Positions 32,031 through 41,532 of a stretch of 64,000 bases of DNA are shown here, one piece after another. The stretch is from assembly GCF_003144535.1 (NCBI RefSeq), contig NZ_PHFJ01000003.1, forward strand, positions 124,001 through 188,000, written 5' to 3'. The position numbers and the translations under genes were made by a program. This stretch comes from Proteus penneri. Its GTDB lineage: Bacteria > Pseudomonadota > Gammaproteobacteria > Enterobacterales > Enterobacteriaceae. Below the pieces are notes generated by a model, which did not search any database, was not told where the DNA came from, and saw only the letters and a program-made list of their open reading frames with translations. Within the stretch, counting starts at the first letter, position 1, and the number at the start of each line of letters is the position of its first letter.

Positions 32031-32121
32031 TTTTTTTTGTATCTGTATTAAGTTACATATCTTCTATTTATGTTACCCACCAATATCAATTAAAAACCTA
32101 TAAACATAACAAGGTAAAATC

Positions 32122-32985
32122 GTGCAAAAAATTATGCGAATTTTGCGAAAACTCTATAAGTATGAAAACAGTCAGTATGATCCTGAACGCCAAGTTTCAT
32201 TGTATCAGCTTGATACTCTTTCAGAAAAAGAACGAGTCTTGTTATCAGAAGTCAATTGGCGACCTAATGTTATAGAAAGATTTGCTGATCATTCTGATGT
32301 TATTTCAAAATTAAATAGCTTAAAAAATAATCCATCACTCACCCAAAAGCGTTGCTTAGATGGATTTGTGGCTGGTGTGGGTGGCAGCTATCTTAGAGGT
32401 CGTTCTGTTTTAGGTGCTTTTCATAAACTACAAAATTTGCCACTACATAATTATGAAGAAAAACCTCAATATGCCTGTTGTTGGATTTGTAGTGATAGAA
32501 ATCAACAAAAATATATTAATGACAGCTATTTTCAATATTGCCTCTATTACGGTAATTCTTATACGAGCAATCCCACTTATGCTTATTTGAATTTAAAGCA
32601 CTTACTAACAGCCCCTCCCGTTAGTCCAACGCAGGAAGATAAAGAGATCTTTAAGCAATTACTTCATTTATTACGTAGCGCTCCTGAAGATGAAACTCCG
32701 GGTAAATTTGAAAAACGGTTGAACGAGGCTAAATTAATTTCGGGTGATAGATATACCAAACGAGGTATTTTGCACTCACTTGCCTTAGTGGGGATTATTC
32801 CTAATGCCTATATTCCATTATCTTTAAATAGCTGGGCTAATTTTGGCGATATTACCATTGCAGAAAATCAACTTAATAACACCAAAGGTCGCTCTGATAT
32901 GGAAATGCCATGGGCAGGCTGGAAAGGCAACCTAAAAATTGATGAAGAAAAAATGGCAACATACTTTGATGAATATTTAAATTAA
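32122..32985 (+). CDS. Unrecognised conserved-looking protein, 287 aa
   Basis: I do not recognise this family. It is a soluble protein of 287 residues without signal peptide or membrane segment. The GTG at 32122 follows AAGG by seven bases; the next ATG (32134) is too far from the ribosome site. Visible elements: a charged N-terminus, a glycine-rich stretch GFVAGVGGSYLRGR near residue 83, a cysteine cluster CCWICSDRNQ near residue 120, a tyrosine-rich segment, and a C-terminal part with GRSDMEMPWAGWKG. The CxxC-type cluster could bind metal. It has its own terminator and lies between tcyP and htpX. Codon use looks like its neighbours, so it is likely a real gene. Confidence 0.75.
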   Translation: MQKIMRILRKLYKYENSQYDPERQVSLYQLDTLSEKERVLLSEVNWRPNVIERFADHSDVISKLNSLKNNPSLTQKRCLDGFVAGVGGSYLRGRSVLGAFHKLQNLPLHNYEEKPQYACCWICSDRNQQKYINDSYFQYCLYYGNSYTSNPTYAYLNLKHLLTAPPVSPTQEDKEIFKQLLHLLRSAPEDETPGKFEKRLNEAKLISGDRYTKRGILHSLALVGIIPNAYIPLSLNSWANFGDITIAENQLNNTKGRSDMEMPWAGWKGNLKIDEEKMATYFDEYLN

Positions 32986-33007
32986 TCCCCCTATTCTTCA
33001 TACATAG

Positions 33008-33039
33008 AAAGCGCCCAATACTTTCATATTGAGCGCTTT
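33008..33039. terminator. Bidirectional terminator between 32122 gene and htpX
   Basis: AAAGCGCCCAATA and TATTGAGCGCTTT form a stem with one mismatch and a six-base loop, flanked by T on the + strand and A on the other side. It lies between two convergent genes. Confidence 0.8.
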
Positions 33040-33070
33040 TATTTGAGTGTTCGCGATTAAACTCTCAACC

Positions 33071-33949
33071 TTATTTCAGGTACTCACCATTGCGCAGTGC
33101 TTCAATACGCTTATCTAATGGTGGGTGAGATAAAAATAACTCACTAAATGACTTATTACGGCCATTAATACAAAAAGCCATCATGCTACTTTCTTCTTGT
33201 GGCTCATAGCTCGTTTTCAAACGTTGTAATGCAGCTATCATTTTCTCACGACCAACAAGCTTTGCAGAACCTGCATCCGCATGGAATTCACGATAACGTG
33301 AAAACCACATTGTTATAATGCTGGCAAGAATACCGAATACAATTTCCAGAACCATTGAAACCCCCATATAGACCCATGGGTTTCCATTGCTATTTTCACT
33401 CTCTTCATCATTAGAGACAAAATTAGCAACAAATTGAGCGATAATACGAGAAATAAAGATAACGAAGGTATTCACAACACCTTGCAGTAAAGTCATGGTT
33501 ACCATGTCACCATTAGCAACATGGCTAATCTCATGGGCAATAACGGCTTCTGCTTCATCACGACTCATACTGGCTAACAAACCAGTACTGACAGCCACCA
33601 GCGAAGCATCGCGACGAGCACCTGTTGCAAACGCATTAATATCAGGCGCATCATAAATTGCCACTTGTGGCATTTTGATACCAACTTGTTCAGACTGGCG
33701 TCTTACCGTATCTAATAACCAACGTTCTACTTCTGAAGTTGGGTTTTCAATAACTTGGCCACCCACTGAACGTAATGCCATCCATTTGGACATTAATAGT
33801 GAGATAAATGCACCACCAAAGCCAAATAAGCCCGCCATGATCATCAAGCCTTGAACACTACGACCTTGTATGCCTGTTAAAGATAAGATGATCCCAAAAA
33901 CAAACATAACAGCTAAGTTTGTTAACAGGAATAAAGCAATTCTCATCAT
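33071..33949 (-). CDS. htpX: Membrane protease HtpX
   Basis: Zinc metalloprotease (M48) of the inner membrane taking part in membrane-protein quality control with FtsH; in E. coli it is induced through Cpx. It has 292 residues (E. coli 293). Two N-terminal helices lie near residues 5-50, the zinc motif HEISH in [13 protein letters not shown] near residue 138, two more helices near 155-205, and the third ligand glutamate in the [11 protein letters not shown] region near residue 222. [15 protein letters not shown] is the family start. Gene stands alone here, whereas in E. coli it neighbours prc directly. Confidence 0.96.
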   Translation of the reverse strand: MMRIALFLLTNLAVMFVFGIILSLTGIQGRSVQGLMIMAGLFGFGGAFISLLMSKWMALRSVGGQVIENPTSEVERWLLDTVRRQSEQVGIKMPQVAIYDAPDINAFATGARRDASLVAVSTGLLASMSRDEAEAVIAHEISHVANGDMVTMTLLQGVVNTFVIFISRIIAQFVANFVSNDEESENSNGNPWVYMGVSMVLEIVFGILASIITMWFSRYREFHADAGSAKLVGREKMIAALQRLKTSYEPQEESSMMAFCINGRNKSFSELFLSHPPLDKRIEALRNGEYLK

Positions 33950-34375
33950 ATTGATATTGTTCCTATTTTATCTAATTATCACATTGCTAAAACTGTCTTA
34001 TAAATAAGGCTTTTTTAGATTTTATCAAGCCTTTTAACTTATTTAATATTAAAAACGATATAACTTTACATTTTGATAAAAAAATAGTCAGTGAACGCCT
34101 AATATTAAGCATCATTTAGAACTTAAGTATAAAGTAAGATTGATAATAGATGATATGAATTTTCTATTTTTTCAAACGGAAGGGATTTATTTAGGAAAGA
34201 CCGGTATCGTTTAATATTGTGACAACAAGTTTATCATAAAAAGCACCGTAATATGTAGACGCCACGATTTACCGTGCTCGATAGAGCAACTATCTCTGTT
34301 TTTTATGCACGACTCACAACATATGCAAGCCGTGCATTTTATACCAGTAATAATGGACTCAATTACCGCTATAAA
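33950..34375. other. Intergenic region between htpX and porin
   Basis: About 425 bp with no credible ORF. TGCACG and CGTGCA near 34305-34337 can pair around a 19-nt loop and might end the porin transcript, but the T run is weak. The htpX promoter presumably lies near 33960-34000. Confidence 0.35.
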
Positions 34376-35728
34376 TTACATTTTGAAGCGATATGTGGTT
34401 GTCATCGAGCCAGATAATGAATGAGCTCGTTGTGAGTGACCATCATAAAGTTTTGGTGTGGTATAGTCGTTTTCTTGCTGGTGGTGCCAACCGATCCCAC
34501 CGCTTAAAGAAACAGAAAGATTTGCGGTTGGTTTCCAGTAGCTAAATAAACCAAACTGTCCTTGTTTTAATCTTTCACCAGAATAGCTGAATTCACTATA
34601 GTTGGTACGCGCACCAACAGACAGCTCTTTACTAACTCTGTATTCAGCTTCTAATGCGCCCATAACCTCGCCATCACGAACATAGTCGATATCTGCGTAA
34701 GCTGGTGAGTTAAAACGCCCACGGGTATTACCAATTGGATTACGAGCAAATTGACCAACACCATTAGCTTTTTCAGCATCGGTATATGTCACACCTGTAC
34801 GCAGTGTCCATGGTGACTCTGGAATGCGCCACTCCAGGGTACCTGCAACGTGCCATGCGTCATGATCAAAGTTACGCTTACCCTTATTGGCATCACTTAA
34901 TGTACGTTTACCATCACTACCATAATCATGATAATAAAAGACGCCACCCATGGTCACATCTGAAGTTAATTTATATTTTGCTTCTAAACCATGTTGACGA
35001 AATACATCATCCGCTTGACCATAGAAATAAAATACTTTTAACGGTTTAGTGTTGTAGTTAATGCCACCGGTAAGAACATGATCGATATTATGTCTAACAC
35101 CATTACCATCACTGAAATACATTCTGTCGATATTTGGGCTATCACGACGCATTACTTTACCGTCAAGGAACAATAAATCTAAGCTCCAATCACCCATTGC
35201 TGTATTAGTCGCATAACCATTATAACTGTTTAATGATAAGCGCTGTGAGTTCGTAAAAATACCGGTATTTTTTAATGTAAACCAACCTGCTTTACCGTTA
35301 ATTAACACAGGATCTAAATCAAATTTAACTTTTGCGAAACGTTGACCAATTTTGTTATAGCCTTTTGCTTCACCATCATCATTGTATAAAATTGCACGAG
35401 AGGCGAAGTCTTTACTTGCGCCTAATTTGATACCACCATAATAAGAAACATCAAATCCTAGAATGCCACCTAAATAACCTGATTTGAAATCAGCTTGGAA
35501 GTTTTGCCCCCAAGCATTAGCAACTTGCTTTCTATAACGTTGCTCTTGTTTATCAAAACGGTTTTCAGTTTTCAAATACTTCCACATATTAATTGTAGAA
35601 AGCTCAAGTTCTGAATCTGAAATAAATGCACTTTCTTTAATTGAATTTTCCCAATTCGCAGCATTAGCAACGCTTACTGCTAAGAAACAAGGAGACAGCA
35701 TAAACAATACTAATTTTGTTACTTTCAT
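34376..35728 (-). CDS. OprD family outer-membrane porin
   Basis: Predicted outer-membrane beta-barrel channel of 450 residues. A Sec signal peptide (MKVTKLVLFMLSPCFLAVSV, cleaved near ANA/ANW) is followed by alternating amphipathic strands. The protein ends in phenylalanine-lysine-methionine after TTTYRFK, a variation on the usual terminal-aromatic barrel signal. Segments such as SGYLGGILGFDVSYYGGIKL near residue 85 and WRIPESPWTLRTGVTYTDA near residue 305 fit OprD-type porins for small organic solutes. It lies between htpX and prc, which are adjacent in E. coli, so it is a lineage-specific addition. Substrate unknown. Confidence 0.8.
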   Translation of the reverse strand: MKVTKLVLFMLSPCFLAVSVANAANWENSIKESAFISDSELELSTINMWKYLKTENRFDKQEQRYRKQVANAWGQNFQADFKSGYLGGILGFDVSYYGGIKLGASKDFASRAILYNDDGEAKGYNKIGQRFAKVKFDLDPVLINGKAGWFTLKNTGIFTNSQRLSLNSYNGYATNTAMGDWSLDLLFLDGKVMRRDSPNIDRMYFSDGNGVRHNIDHVLTGGINYNTKPLKVFYFYGQADDVFRQHGLEAKYKLTSDVTMGGVFYYHDYGSDGKRTLSDANKGKRNFDHDAWHVAGTLEWRIPESPWTLRTGVTYTDAEKANGVGQFARNPIGNTRGRFNSPAYADIDYVRDGEVMGALEAEYRVSKELSVGARTNYSEFSYSGERLKQGQFGLFSYWKPTANLSVSLSGGIGWHHQQENDYTTPKLYDGHSQRAHSLSGSMTTTYRFKM

Positions 35729-36564
35729 CTTAATGCAACCTGGTTAATAAATATTTAAATTATGCTGATTTATACTCAGCAAGTTTAATAAAGCACCATT
35801 CTTTATTTAGCTAAAAAATAACCTTTGATTAATTTAAAGTTGCACTAACTTCAAGCAATAGAGTCATTTTTTGGCGCAGGAAACGAATATGGATATCTCA
35901 CCATATTTATATTTACGTATTTTTCTTAATAAAATTCGATAAGAAAATTATAAATCAATTTCCTTTAATCATCATTCCTTACGTAGAGATCCTTAATCTG
36001 AAAATATAATATTTTAGTTATGATTATTTCTCTAAAAATACATTTTTGACTCATAGAATAAAAATGAGTCATTATTTAGGTAGTGATTTTAGCTAATGCG
36101 TCAATATTCCAAAGTGACGCGAGATCTTCATAATCTGTATGTTATAGTAATTTTTTGTCAATTTAAGAGATCGTTGTCACAATATGTTACATTTATTACA
36201 ATTCAAGCACCATTAAATGAGATATTAATCACAATTAAAAGTCGCTTTATCTCTTTATTCAACTTATCAAATAAGAAACTCACTTCTTATCTAAAAATTA
36301 GCCTAACATTCTCTTTTATAGCTTACAAAATTTACTCAAAATGTATTTCGAATTAAAAATAAAGTGACATAAAGCTAAATTTAACTATCCTTTTATTAAA
36401 AAAATTTATATTACTGGTAACTTAATATAGTGAATAACTAAAAATATGAATGCTCCCATCCAAAAACATACTATTGGTTTTCTTAAACAATTTTTAATAG
36501 AAAACTTGATAAATATTGATTAGCAATAACAAATTTATATCTTGATTAAAATAAATATAAAAAA
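35729..36564. other. Long AT-rich intergenic region
   Basis: About 835 bp between the porin and the prc terminator, very AT-rich. An 86-codon ORF (36096-36356, +) lacks a ribosome site and has low-complexity composition, so I do not call it. The porin promoter should lie in the part close to 35729. Nothing else is recognisable. Confidence 0.4.
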
Positions 36565-36594
36565 CCCCAACAATTGGTTATCCAACTATTGGGG
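36565..36594 (-). terminator. Terminator after prc
   Basis: CCCCAA and TTGGGG form the outer stem, with TTGG/CCAA inside, and TTTTTTATATTT follows on the minus strand. It lies 35 bp beyond the prc stop. Confidence 0.82.
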
Positions 36595-36628
36595 CTGATT
36601 TTAAGTATCAGTTGTTATAAAAGATAAC

Positions 36629-38689
36629 TTAATTTAATAATTTCTTAGGTTTAAGCACTTTTGAGAGATCAACCGCAATTTTAGCCGTCTCATCTAAATA
36701 AGGATCTGGACCTTCATAATCCTTAGGTAAATCATCGAGTGACTTCAATGCTGGTTTACCTTCTAATTTAAAACGCTCATTAATACGATTTAATTTTATG
36801 GTTTCTAACTCTTTGTTTTCTTTCTCTCTTTCAGCGAAGTTTAAAACAACAAATTTGTCTTCACCTTTTGCTTTAGCATCGTTATAACGCTGAATATCTG
36901 CAAAGATGTATGAAAATTCTCTATCATTTGCAATACGCTTAGTATGTTGTTCAGTTAACGGTACTAACGCCGCCTTTAATTTGTCTGAATATTCAGATAG
37001 CTGATAGCTTGCTGGAGAGATACTATCCCAAGGCAACGCGTTATCTTCAAAACTCTCCCCCATTTCAGCACTATCAAAGCTTGGTAACAGCAAATCTGGT
37101 GTTACTCCTTTAAGCTGAGTACTACCACCGTTAATTCGATAGAATTTTTGAATAGTATATTGCACTGAACCTAGACCCGGCCAATCAGGACTTAGCATTT
37201 GATCGTAGACTCGAGTTAATGGGCGATATTGCTGAACCGTTCCTTTACCGAACGTTTGCTCACCGACAATTAATGCACGTCCGTAGTCTTGCATTGCTGC
37301 TGCAAAAATTTCAGAAGCAGAAGCACTAAAGCGATTTACGATAACAACCAGTGGCCCTTTATAATACACGACATCATCTTTATCAAAATCTTGTCGAACA
37401 CGACCATTGTTATCTCTGACTTGCACAACAGGACCACTTGGAATAAATAATCCTGAAAGTGAAATCGCCTCTGTTAAAGCACCACCACCGTTACCACGCA
37501 AATCAATGACTAAAGATGAAACATTATCTTTCGCCACTCTTTGTAACTGCGTTTTTACGTCATTAGTTAAACCAACATAAAAACTTGGAATATCCAAAAT
37601 TGCGACTTTATCACCGTTAATTACTTTTTCAGTTAGCTTAACAGCTCTGTCTTCTAAACGGATTTGCTCTCTGACTAAAGTAATTGTTCTTGGTTTAGCG
37701 CCTTTCTCATCAGAAATAACTTCTAATTTTACTTGGCTACCTTTCGGCCCTTTAATCAAAGCAACGATATCATCAAGTCGCCAACCGACAACATCAACCA
37801 TCGGTTTATTTTGTTGCCCTACTGCAATAATTTTATCACCCACTTTCAACTCTTTACTTTTTGCAGCCGGCCCCCCGGTTACCATAGAGTTGATCATAGG
37901 ATAATCATCATCCATCTGTAATACAGCGCCAATTCCTTCTAAGGATAGACTCATTTCAGAATCAAAGGCTTCAGTATTTCTTGGTGATAGATAACTTGTA
38001 TGAGGGTCGATTTCGCGGGCGAATGCCGACATAATGATTTGGAAAACATCTTCACTTTGGCTTTGCGTTTGACGACGTAGCGCAGCTTTATAACGCTTAG
38101 TTAATGTCTCTTTAATTTCGCTATCTGTTTTGTCAGATAATTTCAGCGTTAACCAATCATATTTTACTTTTTCATCCCAAAGTTTATCTAGCTCAGCTTG
38201 AGTCTGTGGCCATGGTGCTTTTGTTCTATCTAACTCAAATTTATCTTGACCAGTTAAATCCATGGGTTTATCTAGGCGGTTTAAGGCGTATTGAAAACGT
38301 TCAAAACGTCTTTTTTGCGCTAAATTAAAGAGATCATAAAGGGGCTGAAGCTCACCTTTTTTCAGATATTCACCTACTTTGGTTTTTTCTTTATCAAATT
38401 GGGCAATATCTGATGCTAACAATACATTGTGGCTATAATCTAATAAATTAAGATAGCGATTAAAAATTTTTTCAGAAAAGTTCGCATCTAGCGAAAATTG
38501 ACGGTAATGAGAACGTTCAAAACGAGAGGTTACTCGCTCGCTCACGGTAGAATGCTGCGGCTCTTGCTTTAATTCGGGTAACTGATCAATGGTTACCATT
38601 GCTGGAGTGGCTGGTTTCTCAGCCATTACAACAGAAGTGCCTATTAACGTTAATCCGATAGCAAAAGCCACATTTAGAAGTTTGTTCAT
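36629..38689 (-). CDS. prc: Tail-specific protease Prc (Tsp)
   Basis: Periplasmic C-terminal processing serine protease (S41) degrading proteins with hydrophobic C-termini, SsrA-tagged proteins and, with NlpI, the hydrolase MepS. It has 686 residues (E. coli 682). A signal peptide ends near VVMA (residue 23). A PDZ domain lies at about 240-330 (SLEGIGAVLQMDDDYPMI), the catalytic serine in FSASASEIFAAAMQDYG near residue 455, and the lysine in GEQTFGKGTVQQY near residue 480. A C-terminal DUF3340 domain follows. It lies 19 bp after proQ. Confidence 0.96.
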   Translation of the reverse strand: MNKLLNVAFAIGLTLIGTSVVMAEKPATPAMVTIDQLPELKQEPQHSTVSERVTSRFERSHYRQFSLDANFSEKIFNRYLNLLDYSHNVLLASDIAQFDKEKTKVGEYLKKGELQPLYDLFNLAQKRRFERFQYALNRLDKPMDLTGQDKFELDRTKAPWPQTQAELDKLWDEKVKYDWLTLKLSDKTDSEIKETLTKRYKAALRRQTQSQSEDVFQIIMSAFAREIDPHTSYLSPRNTEAFDSEMSLSLEGIGAVLQMDDDYPMINSMVTGGPAAKSKELKVGDKIIAVGQQNKPMVDVVGWRLDDIVALIKGPKGSQVKLEVISDEKGAKPRTITLVREQIRLEDRAVKLTEKVINGDKVAILDIPSFYVGLTNDVKTQLQRVAKDNVSSLVIDLRGNGGGALTEAISLSGLFIPSGPVVQVRDNNGRVRQDFDKDDVVYYKGPLVVIVNRFSASASEIFAAAMQDYGRALIVGEQTFGKGTVQQYRPLTRVYDQMLSPDWPGLGSVQYTIQKFYRINGGSTQLKGVTPDLLLPSFDSAEMGESFEDNALPWDSISPASYQLSEYSDKLKAALVPLTEQHTKRIANDREFSYIFADIQRYNDAKAKGEDKFVVLNFAEREKENKELETIKLNRINERFKLEGKPALKSLDDLPKDYEGPDPYLDETAKIAVDLSKVLKPKKLLN

Positions 38690-38708
38690 GCTCTGGTTGG
38701 CCTCCGTA

Positions 38709-39404
38709 TCAGAACTTTAAATGTTCCGTGCGTACATTCATTGCCAAACCGTTAGGCAATTGTACACGTACACCCTCTTTTGCTATCTCTAGCACTGTCG
38801 CGTCCATTACGCTACTACCAACGTTAACTTTCAACGATTGACCAACAGTAAGAACTGATGTGTCTTTCACTGGAATTAACTTTTCAGTATTTTTGCGTGG
38901 TGGTGCTTTGCGAGGTGCTTGAGTCGCTTTTTGAGGACGAGGCTGTCGTTTTTCACCATCTTTAGGTGGCTGACGACGCGTATTATTTGGCTTTTTCGCT
39001 GCCGGACGTTTACTGGTCTCTTTATCACCCTCAGCTTCACGCTTCTTAGCACGTTGCTCTGCTCTCTGAGCTTGAACACGCGCCTTAGCTTCTGCTAATT
39101 GTGTACGAGCATGTTCAATATGCTCAGCTTCCAGTTCGCCGCAGTCATTACCATTCAAATCGACACGTTTTGCTCCTTCTTTAACTCCATAAAGGTAGCG
39201 CCAACTTGAGGTATACAAGCGTAATGCCGAACGTAACTGTGTTTTGCTCAGTTGAGTTTCATCTTTTAGATCTTCAACAAGATCTTGAAAAATGCCAACT
39301 TTCAAAGGGCGAGCTTCACCCTCAGCAATAAAACACTTAGGGAAACGTTCAGCTAAAAAAGCGATGATTTCTTTACTACTATTCAACTTAGGTTGATTTT
39401 CCAT
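38709..39404 (-). CDS. proQ: RNA chaperone ProQ
   Basis: Global RNA-binding protein of the FinO family that stabilises small RNAs and mRNA 3' ends and affects ProP osmoregulation. It has 231 residues (E. coli 232). The FinO-like domain covers about 1-120 ([32 protein letters not shown]). A basic, lysine- and proline-rich linker spans about 120-175, and a C-terminal Tudor-like domain ends in [13 protein letters not shown]. It is upstream of prc in one operon, as in E. coli. Confidence 0.96.
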   Translation of the reverse strand: MENQPKLNSSKEIIAFLAERFPKCFIAEGEARPLKVGIFQDLVEDLKDETQLSKTQLRSALRLYTSSWRYLYGVKEGAKRVDLNGNDCGELEAEHIEHARTQLAEAKARVQAQRAEQRAKKREAEGDKETSKRPAAKKPNNTRRQPPKDGEKRQPRPQKATQAPRKAPPRKNTEKLIPVKDTSVLTVGQSLKVNVGSSVMDATVLEIAKEGVRVQLPNGLAMNVRTEHLKF

Positions 39405-39499
39405 GAAATTTCCTGATTACAACGGTTTTGCCAACCAGCGCAGGCATGAACAAGCGACATTATAATAGTGTTGCCAACAATTTCTATGGCAAACGCCTG

Positions 39500-40000
39500 T
39501 TAACTTACATAAAATTCACAATATTTTGCTGTATGACAAGTTTTTAAATGCTCGCAGAGCACGTCACACAACGCTTTAAGCCCAATTTCATCTTTTTTAT
39601 CAAAACGATCAAAAATAGGACTATCAATATCGAGAACGCCGATAATTTGTCCATTTACTTTTAAAGGTAAAACAATTTCAGACTGACTTGCACTGTCACA
39701 AGCAATATGTCCACTAAATTGATGAACGTCATCCACTCTTAAAATTCTGTTTTCGGAGTATGCAGTTCCACAAACTCCTTTCCCAAAACCTATTCTGACA
39801 CAAGCAATTTTGCCTTGAAATGGGCCAAGAACTAATGAATCACCATCATTAAGATAAAATCCAACCCAATTTATCGTATCTAACTTCTCGTAAAGAAGTG
39901 CGCTGGTATTAGCAAGTGATGCGATAAGATCATTTTCACCAGACAACAAGGCTGACAAATTATCAGTGAGCTCCTGATAAAAAAGCGATTTTGGCATCAT
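39500..40000 (-). CDS. msrC: Free methionine-(R)-sulfoxide reductase MsrC
   Basis: GAF-domain enzyme (E. coli YebR) reducing free Met-R-sulfoxide with thioredoxin. It has 166 residues (E. coli 165). The three redox cysteines of the family are present in KIACVRI, KGVCGTAYS and HIACDSAS (roughly residues 85, 95 and 119). Two adjacent ATG codons could start it; AAGG fits the second slightly better, which makes no real difference. It lies upstream of proQ on the same strand with a 95 bp gap. Confidence 0.93.
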   Translation of the reverse strand: MMPKSLFYQELTDNLSALLSGENDLIASLANTSALLYEKLDTINWVGFYLNDGDSLVLGPFQGKIACVRIGFGKGVCGTAYSENRILRVDDVHQFSGHIACDSASQSEIVLPLKVNGQIIGVLDIDSPIFDRFDKKDEIGLKALCDVLCEHLKTCHTAKYCEFYVS

Positions 40001-40275
40001 TAAACCTTATTTACGTAACTAAAATAGATAACAAACTCGTAATTTAGCCTATTTTATCTTGGGGTTGAATACTCTATCTTCAAGAATTGGGCAAAAAAAC
40101 GATAATATCTCCTTAACACCCACAAAAAAAATCAGACACTTTGTATTGTAAAATGAAAGGCATAAATATAATAAAAATGATAACTTGTGAACCATTGAGT
40201 ATAGGTACTTTTTTTTAACTTAATCAAACGATAACTCTTGAAAAAACCAACTTAGGCGAATTAACGAGCAACATA

Positions 40276-41532
40276 GTGAACAATATTGCAACAAAGGAAA
40301 AGAAATCAATACGCTGTCAAGAGTGTGATCACCTCGTGACACTACCTCTTGCATTAAAGCGTGGGGAGGATGCTTATTGCCCTCGTTGCCAAGCCAAACT
40401 CGCATCTTATCGATATTGGTCATTAACTCGTCTACTTATTCTCTCTATTACAATGCTCATTTTGGCATCAATAGCATTTACTCAGCCATTAATTAAAATT
40501 CACCTATTAGGTACAATGATAACGGCGAATGTGGTTGATGGCATTCGCATAATGTCAGAGCAAGGTTCTCCTCTTACTGCAACAATGGTCGCCTTTTGTG
40601 CTATCGTAGCCCCTCTTAGCCTCCCTATCGCTATTTTATATCTCCATTTAGGAACACGCTTACGCCTTAATCTTCGCCCAGTCTTATTAATGTTAGGAAA
40701 ATTAAAAGAATGGGTAATGCTAGATGTCTATTTAATTGGGCTTGCTGTTGCAACAATAAAATTAGGCGATTATGCAACCGTCTATATTGGCAATGGTCTA
40801 ATTGCTTTTGTTTCTTTAATGATACTTAGCTTATTAATGCTAATTAACATTAATATGGACCAGCTTTGGCAACGCTTTTATCCGCAAAAAGAAATAGAAA
40901 AAAGTCCTGCAACTTGCCATTCTTGCCATTATCATTTTAAAAGAACACCATCAACACAGTGCCCACGTTGTAAAACTTGCTATACCCCAAGGCAGCCAAT
41001 GAGTTTACAAAAAACATGGGCAGCATTAATTTCAGCAATAATTCTGCTAATACCTGCAAATTTATTGCCTATTTCTATTTTCTATTTAAATGGTCAACGT
41101 AGTGAAGATACTATTTTTTCAGGTGTACTTTCGTTAGTGAATTCAGGCAATACCCCAATTGCGATTATTGTTTTTATTGCCAGTATTTTTGTACCTTTTT
41201 TTAAGATTATAATTATGCTGGGCTTATTATTAAGCATTCATTTTAATTCTAGTATTGATCCCCTACTTCGAATGAAATTATACCGTTTCGTCTCTTGGAT
41301 AGGGCGATGGTCAATGCTTGATCTCTTTGTGATTGGGCTGATGATGTCATTGATTAATCGAGATCAATTGATGACTTTTACAATGGGGCCAGCGGCTTTT
41401 TATTTTGGTACTGCGGTTATTCTTACTATCCTTGCCGTTGAATGGTTGGATAGTCGTTTATTATGGGATACTTATGCAACAAGAAGAAAACGACATTCAG
41501 GACACACAAGCCCAAATACGCCGCAAGCGTAA
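40276..41532 (+). CDS. letA: Lipid transport protein LetA (PqiA family)
   Basis: Inner-membrane partner of LetB in lipid movement between the membranes (E. coli YebS). It has 418 residues from a GTG start; the ribosome site is weak, so the exact start is less certain. Two zinc-ribbon modules are visible, CQECD plus CPRC near residues 14-37 and CHSC plus CPRC near residues 214-235. Each is followed by four membrane helices with repeated LKEWVMLDVYLIGLA and IGRWSMLDLFVIGL motifs. The 3' end overlaps letB by 59 bp, in a different frame. Confidence 0.92.
   Translation: MNNIATKEKKSIRCQECDHLVTLPLALKRGEDAYCPRCQAKLASYRYWSLTRLLILSITMLILASIAFTQPLIKIHLLGTMITANVVDGIRIMSEQGSPLTATMVAFCAIVAPLSLPIAILYLHLGTRLRLNLRPVLLMLGKLKEWVMLDVYLIGLAVATIKLGDYATVYIGNGLIAFVSLMILSLLMLININMDQLWQRFYPQKEIEKSPATCHSCHYHFKRTPSTQCPRCKTCYTPRQPMSLQKTWAALISAIILLIPANLLPISIFYLNGQRSEDTIFSGVLSLVNSGNTPIAIIVFIASIFVPFFKIIIMLGLLLSIHFNSSIDPLLRMKLYRFVSWIGRWSMLDLFVIGLMMSLINRDQLMTFTMGPAAFYFGTAVILTILAVEWLDSRLLWDTYATRRKRHSGHTSPNTPQA

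Noticed and set aside
32021-32275. 84-codon + strand ORF across the tcyP terminator
   Set aside because: It runs through the terminator and overlaps the well-supported gene at 32122 in another frame.
34305-34337. TGCACG/CGTGCA hairpin downstream of the porin
   Set aside because: 19-nt loop and weak T tract make it a poor terminator call; kept only as a remark.
36096-36356. 86-codon + strand ORF between the porin and prc
   Set aside because: No ribosome site, low-complexity Ile/Ser/Lys composition and no recognisable motif; expected by chance in an 835-bp AT-rich spacer.
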